Below the pieces are notes generated by a model. The model searched no databases. It saw only the letters and a list, made by a program, of their open reading frames with translations, and had not been told where the DNA came from. From Candidatus Gastranaerophilales bacterium (GTDB taxonomy: Bacteria; Cyanobacteriota; Vampirovibrionia; Gastranaerophilales; Gastranaerophilaceae): a stretch of 64,000 nucleotides of DNA. Both the position numbers and the translations under genes were made by a program. The stretch lies in contig CALVFT010000001.1 in NCBI GenBank assembly GCA_944326915.1, positions 186,001-250,000 of the forward strand. The letters are read 5' to 3'. Below, in pieces: positions 57,309 to 64,000 of this stretch; the first letter of the stretch is position 1, and each line of letters starts with the position of its first letter.

Positions 57309-58055
57309 ATGAAAAAGGCTTTCACACTTGCAGAAGTTCTTATTACATTGGGCGTAATTGGTGTAGTAGCTGCAATGACATTACCATCATTAATCCAAAA
57401 ACATAACGAAAAAGTTATAGTTAATCAACTAAAAAAAGTTTATTCAACATTTGCTCAGGCATACAAGATGGCTGAAGCTCAAAACGGTCCTCTAGAGGAT
57501 TATCTAGCTCAAGCAACTAACACTGGAGAAGGTAGTCAAGCACTTATGAACTACTTTGCCCCTTATTTGAATATTGGAAAAAATTGTGGTCTTAGTGCCA
57601 GAAAGGGTTGTTTCCCTCCAGAAGTAAAATATTTAAGATTAAATGGTAGTACGTATGGAGTACTCGATAATAGTACAGATAGGAGTAAAGGTACATTATC
57701 AGATGGTGCATCTTTTGCATTTTTTGCAAACTCATATGGAGCTGATGCTTGCAAAAAATCTTTCGGAACAGGTCCTTTAGAGGGGAAAGCCTGCGGAAGC
57801 ATATACGTTGATGTCAATGGACGTAAAAATCCAAATATTCAAGGTATAGATTATTTTAGTTTTAGTATTACCAGTGAAACAATACTACCTGATGGTGGAC
57901 AATATTCGATTGGCACAGACTCTTTTGAAGGTGGTTGTAAAGATAAAAAAACACATCAAGGTTGGGGTTGCGCAGCTTGGGTTATAGTAAATGAAAATCT
58001 TGATTATCTTCACTGTGATGACCTCGATTGGAACACAAAAACTAAGTGTAAATAA
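57309..58055 (+). CDS. Pseudopilin E
   Basis: 248 aa from the ATG at 57309, with AAGGAAGGAG before it. Very short leader MKKA, then FTLAEVLITLGVIGVVAAMT; here the residue before the cleavage point is Ala instead of the usual Gly, tolerated by some prepilin peptidases. Globular part with CGLSARKGC, CKKSF, CGSIY, the family motif DVNGRKNPNIQGID and C-terminal CKDKKTHQGWGC. It is the only pseudopilin of the window on the plus strand and lacks the poly-G leader, the TTGCTA promoter and the GAGGTCA terminator. Confidence 0.85.
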   Translation: MKKAFTLAEVLITLGVIGVVAAMTLPSLIQKHNEKVIVNQLKKVYSTFAQAYKMAEAQNGPLEDYLAQATNTGEGSQALMNYFAPYLNIGKNCGLSARKGCFPPEVKYLRLNGSTYGVLDNSTDRSKGTLSDGASFAFFANSYGADACKKSFGTGPLEGKACGSIYVDVNGRKNPNIQGIDYFSFSITSETILPDGGQYSIGTDSFEGGCKDKKTHQGWGCAAWVIVNENLDYLHCDDLDWNTKTKCK

Positions 58056-58057
58056 AA

Positions 58058-58088
58058 AAAAGAGCCTATTCAGGCTCTTTTACTTTAT
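58058..58088 (+). terminator. Terminator of pseudopilin E
   Basis: Stem AAAAGAGCCT / AGGCTCTTTT with loop ATTC. Confidence 0.85.
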
Positions 58089-58111
58089 TATTCAATTAAT
58101 CTAAAACAAAA

Positions 58112-59041
58112 TTATAGAACTGTTTTGAAATATTCTATTGTCTTGAGTAATCCGTCACGAACGTGAACAGTCGGCTCATAACCTAATTTTTCTTTTGCCA
58201 AAGTTAAATCAGGACGTCTTTTGCAAGGATCATCTGATGGTAGAGGTTTGAATACTATTTTAGACTTTGAGTCAGCAAGTTCAATAATCATCTTTGCCAA
58301 TTCTAAAATTGTGTATTCACCATCATTACCGACATTTACAGGGCCCATGAAATTTTCCGTATTCATTAAAGAAATCATACCGCGAACCAAATCATCAACA
58401 TAGCAGAAAGAACGTGTTTGAGAGCCATCACCATAAATTGTGATATCTTCATTTCTTAAAGCTTGAAGAATAAAGTTTGAAACAACTCTTCCATCGTTTT
58501 CTGCCATACGAGGCCCATATGTGTTGAAAATTCTTATAATTCTTATATCAACATTATGTTGTCTATGGTAATCCATCATCAAAGCTTCTGCTACACGTTT
58601 GCCCTCATCATAACAACTTCTAAGACCTATTGGATTAACATTTCCCCAATAATCTTCCCTTTGAGGATGAACTGTAGGATCTCCATATACCTCACTTGTT
58701 GAAGCTTGCAATATTCTCGCTTTAGTCTCATCAGCCAAGTCAAGCATATTGGTAACTCCTAATACATTCGTTTTTATTGTTTTGATTGCATTATATTGAT
58801 AATGAATAGGACTTGCCGGACAAGCCAAATTGTATATCTGATCAACTTCTAAAATAATAGGTTCAATAATATCATGTCTTATCAGTTCAAATTCTTTATT
58901 ATCCATTAGATGTTCAACATTTTTTCTTGAACCGGTAAAAAAGTTATCAAGACAAAGTACGTGATTTCCTTGTTCTAGCAATTTTTCTGACAAATGCGAA
59001 CCTATAAATCCAGCACCACCTGTAATTAAAATATTTTTCAT
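58112..59041 (-). CDS. UDP-glucuronate decarboxylase (UXS-like)
   Basis: 309 aa short-chain dehydrogenase. NAD-binding [12 protein letters not shown] at residues 7-18; [10 protein letters not shown] (~113-122) with catalytic Ser/Glu; YDEGKR (~144-149) with Tyr and Lys; [10 protein letters not shown]. The run [20 protein letters not shown] is characteristic of UXS, which makes UDP-xylose from UDP-glucuronate for cell-surface polysaccharide. A 4-epimerase is less likely because of that run. TATTAT lies 6 nt before the ATG with no ribosome binding site. Confidence 0.9.
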   Translation of the reverse strand: MKNILITGGAGFIGSHLSEKLLEQGNHVLCLDNFFTGSRKNVEHLMDNKEFELIRHDIIEPIILEVDQIYNLACPASPIHYQYNAIKTIKTNVLGVTNMLDLADETKARILQASTSEVYGDPTVHPQREDYWGNVNPIGLRSCYDEGKRVAEALMMDYHRQHNVDIRIIRIFNTYGPRMAENDGRVVSNFILQALRNEDITIYGDGSQTRSFCYVDDLVRGMISLMNTENFMGPVNVGNDGEYTILELAKMIIELADSKSKIVFKPLPSDDPCKRRPDLTLAKEKLGYEPTVHVRDGLLKTIEYFKTVL

Positions 59042-59047
59042 AAATCT

Positions 59048-59053
59048 ATAATA
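59048..59053 (-). promoter_or_regulatory. -10 TATTAT of the UXS gene
   Basis: TATTAT followed by 6 nt (AGATTT) and the ATG at 59041, the leaderless layout, 38 nt beyond the pgk terminator. Confidence 0.45.
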
Positions 59054-59090
59054 TCCCTATAATTTCTCTCTCTTGAGAATATACTAACAC

Positions 59091-59124
59091 AAAAAAGCCC
59101 GTTTTGAATAAAACGAGCTTTTTT
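59091..59124 (-). terminator. Terminator of pgk
   Basis: Stem AAAAAAGCCCGTTTT / AAAACGAGCTTTTTT with one mismatch and loop GAAT, 22 nt after the pgk stop. Confidence 0.85.
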
Positions 59125-59146
59125 AGTTATTGAAATATATCTTGAA

Positions 59147-60349
59147 TTAAGCTTCATCAAGAGCATCAACACCAGGCAGAACTTTTCCTTCGATAAATTC
59201 AAGAGAAGCACCGCCGCCTGTTGATACGTGTGTAAAGTCTGCTGCATCACAGAATTTCTTAGCTGCAGAAACTGAATCACCACCACCGATAACTGATACA
59301 GCACCGTTTTTAGTAGCTTCAACAATTGCTTTCAATACAGCTTTTGTACCTTCTGCGAATTTAGGATTTTCGAAAGCACCTACAGGGCCGTTCATCAAAA
59401 TAGTTTTTGAATTTTTAATTACTTCAGCAAAAGCTTTTTGAGTTTCAGGACCAGCATCTACACCTTCAAATCCGTCAGGAATTGCGTTAACAGGAACAAT
59501 TTTGTTTGTGCCGTTGCCTGAGAAATCATCTGTTGCTAATACGTCAGTTGCCATGATAATTTTAACACCTTTATCAGCAGCTTTCTTTTCGATAGCTTTT
59601 GCAACTTCCATTTGGTCATCTTCACAAATTGAGTTACCAATTTTACCACCGTTAGCTTTTACGAATGTATAAGCCATACCACCACCGATAATTAGGTTGT
59701 CTACTTTGTCAATTAAGTTTTCTAATACACCGATTTTTGAAGAAACTTTAGCACCACCAACAACTGCTGTGAATGGTCTTGTTGGGTTATCTAATGCTTG
59801 AGATAGGCATCTCAATTCTTTTTCCATTAATAGACCTGATACTGCAGGTTTTAGGATATGAGCTACTTTAGCTGTTGAAGTGTGTTTTCTGTGAGCTGCT
59901 CCGAATGCATCGTTTACATAGAAATCACCTAATTTTGCTAATTCTTCAGCAAATGTCATATCATCATCTTTTGCTTCTTCTGCTTTGTAGTAACGAATGT
60001 TTTCCAATAAAGCTACTTGACCATCTTTTAAGTCAGCCAATTCTTTATCTGCACCTTCACCAACAGGAGATTTTACAAATAATACATCTTCACCTAAAAC
60101 TTTTGACATATGTTTTGCAACAGGTTCCAATGTAAATTCAGGATTCCATTCTCCTTTTGGTCTGCCTAAGTGAGCCATTAAAATAATTTTAGCTCCTTTT
60201 TCTTGCAAAGCTCTGATTGTTGGAACTATTGCTTGAATTCTTGTGTCATCAGTAACATTTTTGTCTGCATCAAGTGGAACGTTTACATCTACTCTTACTA
60301 GAGCTCTTTTTCCTTTGATGTCACCTAAATCTTTGATTGATTTTTTCAT
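59147..60349 (-). CDS. pgk: Phosphoglycerate kinase
   Basis: 400 aa, standard. It makes ATP and 3-phosphoglycerate from 1,3-bisphosphoglycerate. N-terminal RVDVNVPLD (residues 18-26), HLGRPKG (~60), central GGAKVSSKIGVL, and the C-terminal nucleotide site VIGGGDSVSAAKKF and STGGGASLEF. AAAGGAGATATACAC precedes the ATG. It is a single gene, apart from gap and from the other glycolytic genes of the window. Confidence 0.97.
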   Translation of the reverse strand: MKKSIKDLGDIKGKRALVRVDVNVPLDADKNVTDDTRIQAIVPTIRALQEKGAKIILMAHLGRPKGEWNPEFTLEPVAKHMSKVLGEDVLFVKSPVGEGADKELADLKDGQVALLENIRYYKAEEAKDDDMTFAEELAKLGDFYVNDAFGAAHRKHTSTAKVAHILKPAVSGLLMEKELRCLSQALDNPTRPFTAVVGGAKVSSKIGVLENLIDKVDNLIIGGGMAYTFVKANGGKIGNSICEDDQMEVAKAIEKKAADKGVKIIMATDVLATDDFSGNGTNKIVPVNAIPDGFEGVDAGPETQKAFAEVIKNSKTILMNGPVGAFENPKFAEGTKAVLKAIVEATKNGAVSVIGGGDSVSAAKKFCDAADFTHVSTGGGASLEFIEGKVLPGVDALDEA

Positions 60350-60429
60350 GTGTATATCTCCTTTTTTAAAGTAAAAATCTCTCTCACATGAAATATTACA
60401 AAAAACATGATTTTAAAGCAAAATATTTT

Positions 60430-61773
60430 TTATAAATTCCCACCAAGAGCTTTATACAAACTTATATAATCTATCAATTTTTCAGCTTTTTTGTCAAAAA
60501 CTTCCTGTCTTACTTTGTAAAAATCATTCTCTTTTGAGAGAAAATCCATCTGTGAAACAGTACCATGCCTGTAATTCAGGTTAGTTAATTGAAGATTATC
60601 ATATTCTTTTGAACTTTTTCTGCAAAAAATATTCAAAATTTTCTCATCATCTTCCAATTTCAGTAGAGTTGAACTAACCTCTTTTAATGCAGTCAAATTT
60701 GTTTGTTCATATGTCTGAAAAAGTTGCTCATATTTCATTTTCTTGATTTTTAAATTTGCAACTTTTCTACCTCCAACAAAAATATCCTGTGTAGCACCTG
60801 CAAGAATACTTGCTAAAATAGTATTCCAATTGAAGAAATTTCCCGGTGCAATTGTATTAAATACCCAGAAACCTGTTATTTTAAAACTTGGGAAAAATTC
60901 TTTTCTTGCAATTCTGATATCAATATTTGCTCTTTCCAAATCCTTTTCCGCCGCTAAAATATCAGGACGAGAAAAAATTTTCTCAGACGGAATACTAGCA
61001 GGGACTGACAAATTATTACCAAAATTTTCTATATTTGGAATTTGCAAATCGTTAATACATTCAGGATTTTTACCCAACAAAACAGCTAATTCAAAAAGAG
61101 CATCCCGTCTATTTAGAGATAATTGTTTGATGTTATTTTGAGTGGCATAAATTTTTTCATACATGTTATTCACATCAATTTTAGATGCAATTCCATATCT
61201 ATATCTAAATTCTGTCTTTGACAAAAGCTGTTGTTGATTATGTAGAATTTTTTCTTCTAATTCAAGTTTTTTATTGTACCGCATGATATTTACATAAATT
61301 GCAGCAAGATTAGATACGAGAGTAATATAAGCAGTTTTTTCTTCTAACTGTTTTATTTCACAAGACTTTTTATCAAGTTTTGTTTTATCATGATTTTTTA
61401 ACAGCAAATCTGCCTCATAATTCATAGAAAAAGGCAGCAAAAAACCACTGGCATCAAGTTCAAAGTTATCCAAATCAGGCACTTGTGCCGCAAGGTAAGA
61501 CGGTGCTACTGAAAGCATTGGAAATTCAAAACTACGTGTATATCTTATTTTTTGTTTGAATTCTTCGACCTGATAACTCATTTTTTTTGCATCATGATTG
61601 TTTTTCAATGCTTCTTGAATATATCCGCAAAGAATACTATCTCCAAAATTTGACCAAAAATCCATATTTACATAAGCAGCTTTTTCTTCATAATTTATTG
61701 AAAAATCTTTTGCATAAACAGTAGGAGAAATTATAATTGAAATTAATATTGTAATTATTATTTTTCTAAACAT
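60430..61773 (-). CDS. Outer-membrane efflux protein (TolC/OprM family)
   Basis: 447 aa. Signal peptide residues 1-21 (MFRKIIITILISIIISPTVYA), no lipobox. Two OEP repeats with long heptad helices (QLEEKTAYITLVSNLAAIYVN at ~155 is part of one) and the landmark SRPDILAAEKDLERANIDIR (~265-285), typical of RND-type outer-membrane factors. It would form a trimeric channel through the outer membrane. No inner-membrane pump or adaptor gene is adjacent, so it may be shared among several exporters. It is a single gene with a weak ribosome binding site. Confidence 0.9.
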   Translation of the reverse strand: MFRKIIITILISIIISPTVYAKDFSINYEEKAAYVNMDFWSNFGDSILCGYIQEALKNNHDAKKMSYQVEEFKQKIRYTRSFEFPMLSVAPSYLAAQVPDLDNFELDASGFLLPFSMNYEADLLLKNHDKTKLDKKSCEIKQLEEKTAYITLVSNLAAIYVNIMRYNKKLELEEKILHNQQQLLSKTEFRYRYGIASKIDVNNMYEKIYATQNNIKQLSLNRRDALFELAVLLGKNPECINDLQIPNIENFGNNLSVPASIPSEKIFSRPDILAAEKDLERANIDIRIARKEFFPSFKITGFWVFNTIAPGNFFNWNTILASILAGATQDIFVGGRKVANLKIKKMKYEQLFQTYEQTNLTALKEVSSTLLKLEDDEKILNIFCRKSSKEYDNLQLTNLNYRHGTVSQMDFLSKENDFYKVRQEVFDKKAEKLIDYISLYKALGGNL

Positions 61774-61866
61774 TCCAAAAACATAAATTAATATCTCAAA
61801 ATTGACAATTATCCTACTGTTTATATAAAAAATAATGCGTCAATAATGACGCATTATAAAATTAAA

Positions 61867-62178
61867 CTAGTTATGAGAATATTTATCTCCCCATAGGTGA
61901 TGATATTTTTCTTTATTTTTATTGTGATATTCCTCTGAAGTCCGTCTTTCTGTATCTTTTATATCTCGATTCATTTGTTTAGCTATCATAAGCATTTCAG
62001 AGCGTTTCATATCAAACTTTTTTCGATTTTCTTTATCTTTCATACGTTTATCTAAATCTTTCAACCCCTCTTTATAATGTTCAGATATCTCTTTTCTCCC
62101 AATAAAAGCAAGTATACCCGCAGTAACTACACCGGTTATTGCAATTATGTAGAGTAAATTTTGAAATTTTTTATCCAT
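61867..62178 (-). CDS. Small single-pass membrane protein
   Basis: 103 aa from the ATG at 62178, AAAGGGGTTTG before it. One hydrophobic segment at residues ~7-25 (LLYIIAITGVVTAGILAFIG), followed by a highly charged helical tail rich in Lys, Glu, Arg and Asp (DKRMKDKENRKKFDMKRSE). The topology is N-in anchor with a cytoplasmic or periplasmic coiled tail. Not recognised. Convergent with nothing; it lies in its own unit beside the efflux gene. Confidence 0.65.
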   Translation of the reverse strand: MDKKFQNLLYIIAITGVVTAGILAFIGRKEISEHYKEGLKDLDKRMKDKENRKKFDMKRSEMLMIAKQMNRDIKDTERRTSEEYHNKNKEKYHHLWGDKYSHN

Positions 62179-62356
62179 TATACAAACCCCTTTCATATTT
62201 ACATACTCATAGCGGTATTTAATTATGTCCCCAGCCAGAATACTTTTTCATTATCAAAATTGATAATAATTTATTAATTGGTTAGATAATATTTATGTTT
62301 TATTTCTTGTTTTACATGATAAAATTTTGTCAGGAAATAAATGAAGGGAGATAAAT

Positions 62357-62866
62357 ATGATTAACGAAAAAATGGAAAAAGCCTTTAATGATCAAATCAA
62401 CAAGGAACTTTATTCAGAATATTTATATCTTTCAATGCAAGCTTATTTTGAAAGATTAAACCTAAAAGGTTTCGTAAACTGGATGCAAGTACAAGTACAA
62501 GAAGAACATGCACATGCTTTAGGAATGTTTGATTACCTAAACCAAAGAGGCGGAACTGTTATTCTTGAAGCTATAGACAAACCTCAATCAGAATGGGAAA
62601 GCCCTCTTGCTGTATTTGAACATGTACTTGAACATGAAGAATACGTTACATCAAGAATTAATGCTCTTATGGATGTTGCAGAAGAAGTTAAAGACAGAGC
62701 TGCAATGTCTTTCTTGAACTGGTATTTGAAAGAACAAGTTGAAGAAGAAGATAATGTAGGCAATGTACTTGCTACTTTAAAACTTATCGGAGACGACAAA
62801 AAAGCTCTTCTTATGTTAGATAAAGAATTAGCTACAAGAACTTTCGTAGCTCCGGTTATTGGTTAA
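62357..62866 (+). CDS. ftnA: Ferritin
   Basis: 169 aa non-haem ferritin. Ferroxidase-centre residues are visible: E17 and Y24 (NKELYSEYLYL), E50 and H53 (EEHAHALGMFDY), E94 and Q127 (KEQVEEEDN). It oxidises and stores iron in a 24-mer shell and protects iron-sulfur enzymes such as the hydrogenases against iron-driven damage. GAAGGGAGATAAAT precedes the ATG. Bacterioferritin is excluded by the lack of the haem-binding Met position pattern. Confidence 0.95.
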   Translation: MINEKMEKAFNDQINKELYSEYLYLSMQAYFERLNLKGFVNWMQVQVQEEHAHALGMFDYLNQRGGTVILEAIDKPQSEWESPLAVFEHVLEHEEYVTSRINALMDVAEEVKDRAAMSFLNWYLKEQVEEEDNVGNVLATLKLIGDDKKALLMLDKELATRTFVAPVIG

Positions 62867-62878
62867 AAATAGATTGAT

Positions 62879-62911
62879 AAAAGAGGCCGCAAAAAGCCTC
62901 TTTTATTTTTT
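62879..62911 (+). terminator. Terminator of the ferritin gene
   Basis: Stem AAAAGAGGC / GCCTCTTTT with an 8-nt loop and ATTTTTT. Confidence 0.82.
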
Positions 62912-62926
62912 ATGGTAAGAATTTAT

Positions 62927-63421
62927 ATGACAGATTTTATTAAAGTAGATGAACAAAATTTAAATAATTTAGCTGCTCTTGCATCAGAAATTTGGCATGA
63001 ATATTGGCCTGTAATACTTTCCTCTGAGCAAATAGATTATATGGTAGAAAAATTCCAATCACTTAATGCAATAAAAAATCAAATTGAATTTGAAAACTAC
63101 AGCTATTATTTTATCAAACTTGATGAAGAATATGCAGGATACTTTGGAATATCAAAGAAGGAAAAATATTTATTCCTGTCAAAACTCTATATCAAAAAAG
63201 ATTTTAGACACAAAGGAATAGGTAAACAAGCTTTTGAAAAAATCAAATTAATAGCTCAAGAAAACAATTTCAATTCTATTATACTCACTGTCAACAAGTA
63301 CAATGCAAATACAATTAGTGCATACCAAAAGTGGGGATTTGAAACAATTGATTCAGTCGTCACAGATATTGGAAACGGCTATGTGATGGATGATTATATA
63401 ATGGAATACAAATTTTTATAA
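62927..63421 (+). CDS. GNAT-family acetyltransferase
   Basis: 164 aa from the ATG at 62927; the frame to 62912 adds five residues within the ferritin terminator. Motif A: KLYIKKDFRHKGIGKQAFE (~residues 96-114) with R-x-x-G-x-G for acetyl-CoA; NKYNANTISAYQKWGFETI is the usual C-terminal part. The family resembles the YitI/RimI-like small GNATs; substrate unknown. An AAGAAT element 4 nt before the ATG might be a -10. It may also be reached by readthrough from ferritin. Confidence 0.85.
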   Translation: MTDFIKVDEQNLNNLAALASEIWHEYWPVILSSEQIDYMVEKFQSLNAIKNQIEFENYSYYFIKLDEEYAGYFGISKKEKYLFLSKLYIKKDFRHKGIGKQAFEKIKLIAQENNFNSIILTVNKYNANTISAYQKWGFETIDSVVTDIGNGYVMDDYIMEYKFL

Positions 63422-63427
63422 AAAAAA

Positions 63428-63464
63428 GAAACCCTCGTGTAATGTACAGTATGCGAGGGATTTT
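63428..63464. terminator. Hairpin between convergent genes
   Basis: CCCTCG / CGAGGG stem with a 16-nt loop that can fold further, flanked by A and T runs. It serves the acetyltransferase gene and probably the convergent partial gene. Confidence 0.6.
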
Positions 63465-63501
63465 AAATATAATATAAGAAGGTGTAGAAAATTCATATAA
63501 G

Positions 63502-64000
63502 TTAAGTTAAATTCAAATTGTTTCCGTTTCGGTATCCGACTCCTGCTCTATAACCTGATATGAAATACATAAAAGGTAAAGCAGGCTCAATCCATTTGAA
63601 ACCAGATAAAATTCCCGCAGTAGCAATATCATCAGCATGCAGTGCTATATCTAACGGTTCCGGTTTCCTCTCACAATAAATACCTTTACCTGATTTTTTT
63701 TCTCCAAAAATCGGATTTATACACTTTTTACTAATATAATTTGCGATATAACTGCCCCCAACAATTCCTGTCGCAGTAATACCTGAAAGAATTACCAGCA
63801 ATTTTTGAGTTGGTTTAAGAGGTTTTATTTTTCCATGCTTTTCTAACTGCTCTGAAAAAAATAAGGCTGCACCAGCACCGACGTTACATAGGAAGATATT
63901 AGCAAGATATTGGTACAGCCCCTCTTTGACCTTATTGGCCGTCCTTTTTTTATTATTTGTATGTGTAGAAAAGTCAGCAATCAAACCTCCAGTGACACCT
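63502..64000 (-). CDS. Small membrane protein, cut by window edge
   Basis: At least 165 aa; the frame stays open to the window end (GVTGGLIADF before the first possible TTG at 63984), so the N-terminus lies outside. Two or three hydrophobic segments: LYQYLANIFLCNVGAGAALFF, LLVILSGITATGIVGGSYIA and a last one near FKWIEPALPFMYFISG. The pattern of a basic loop between two Gly/Ala-rich helices resembles the small membrane proteins at 54.9 and 55.3 kb. Function unknown. Confidence 0.65.
   Translation of the reverse strand, partial: GVTGGLIADFSTHTNNKKRTANKVKEGLYQYLANIFLCNVGAGAALFFSEQLEKHGKIKPLKPTQKLLVILSGITATGIVGGSYIANYISKKCINPIFGEKKSGKGIYCERKPEPLDIALHADDIATAGILSGFKWIEPALPFMYFISGYRAGVGYRNGNNLNLT

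Noticed and set aside
1-64000. tRNA and rRNA genes
   Set aside because: I looked through the intergenic regions for T-loop-like GGTTCGAATCC patterns and CCA ends and found none; a dedicated scan could still find a divergent one.

Overview
The window is about one third G+C and densely coded. It reads as a chromosomal stretch of an anaerobic, diderm bacterium. A lipid A pathway (lpxD, lpxC, fabZ, lpxA), an ADP-heptose-type nucleotidyltransferase and an outer-membrane efflux channel point to an outer membrane. Two [FeFe]-hydrogenase-type proteins with HydF, a PPi-dependent phosphofructokinase and an iron alcohol dehydrogenase point to fermentation. Many short orphan proteins, TPR proteins and type IV pilin-like proteins starting with the block FTLAEVLITLG are features I associate with non-photosynthetic gut relatives of cyanobacteria (Melainabacteria/Gastranaerophilales). 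That assignment is inference from gene content, not from a marker gene.

Layout. 1-10.7 kb: two large TPR proteins, an orphan pterin methyltransferase, mnmE, hydF, rpsO and small unknown proteins. 10.7-11.2 kb: a non-coding block made of two inverted copies of a dispersed repeat. 11.2-21.5 kb: purB, then a plus-strand H2 module (2Fe-2S thioredoxin-like protein, PAS-bearing sensory-type [FeFe] hydrogenase, SpoIIE-type phosphatase, second 2Fe-2S protein, catalytic-type [FeFe] hydrogenase). Four minus-strand pseudopilin genes are interleaved with this module. 21.5-27.8 kb: dxr, priA, a PC4-like protein, dapB, asd and two small proteins. 27.9-33.5 kb: heptose adenylyltransferase, lpxD-lpxC-fabZ, a 558-aa orphan, lpxA. 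33.5-45.5 kb: M29 aminopeptidase, pfp, then the conserved yceD-rpmF-plsX-fabH-fabD-fabG-acpP-fabF cluster on the minus strand, a third copy of the repeat, and tpiA. 45.5-64 kb: ribE-ribBA, acetyltransferases, minimal LuxR and XRE regulators, a glyoxalase, a U32 protein, small paralogous membrane proteins, Fe-ADH, a fifth pseudopilin facing an RHH regulator, UDP-glucuronate decarboxylase, pgk, a TolC-like channel, ferritin and a truncated membrane protein.

The most striking signal is at the pseudopilins. Three of them (12.6, 17.1 and 20.6 kb) carry a near-identical leader of about 165 bp with a TTGCTA/TATAAT promoter, a ribosome binding site, an ATG and, six or seven codons later, a run of 10 or 11 G. 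With 11 G (first locus) the upstream frame runs straight into the pilin; with 10 G (other two loci) it stops just after the tract. This has the architecture of slipped-strand phase variation. A second signal is promoter layout: about a dozen genes have a -10 hexamer exactly 6 nt (range 5-8) before the start codon, which predicts leaderless mRNAs. No tRNA, rRNA, CRISPR array, insertion sequence or origin was recognised.
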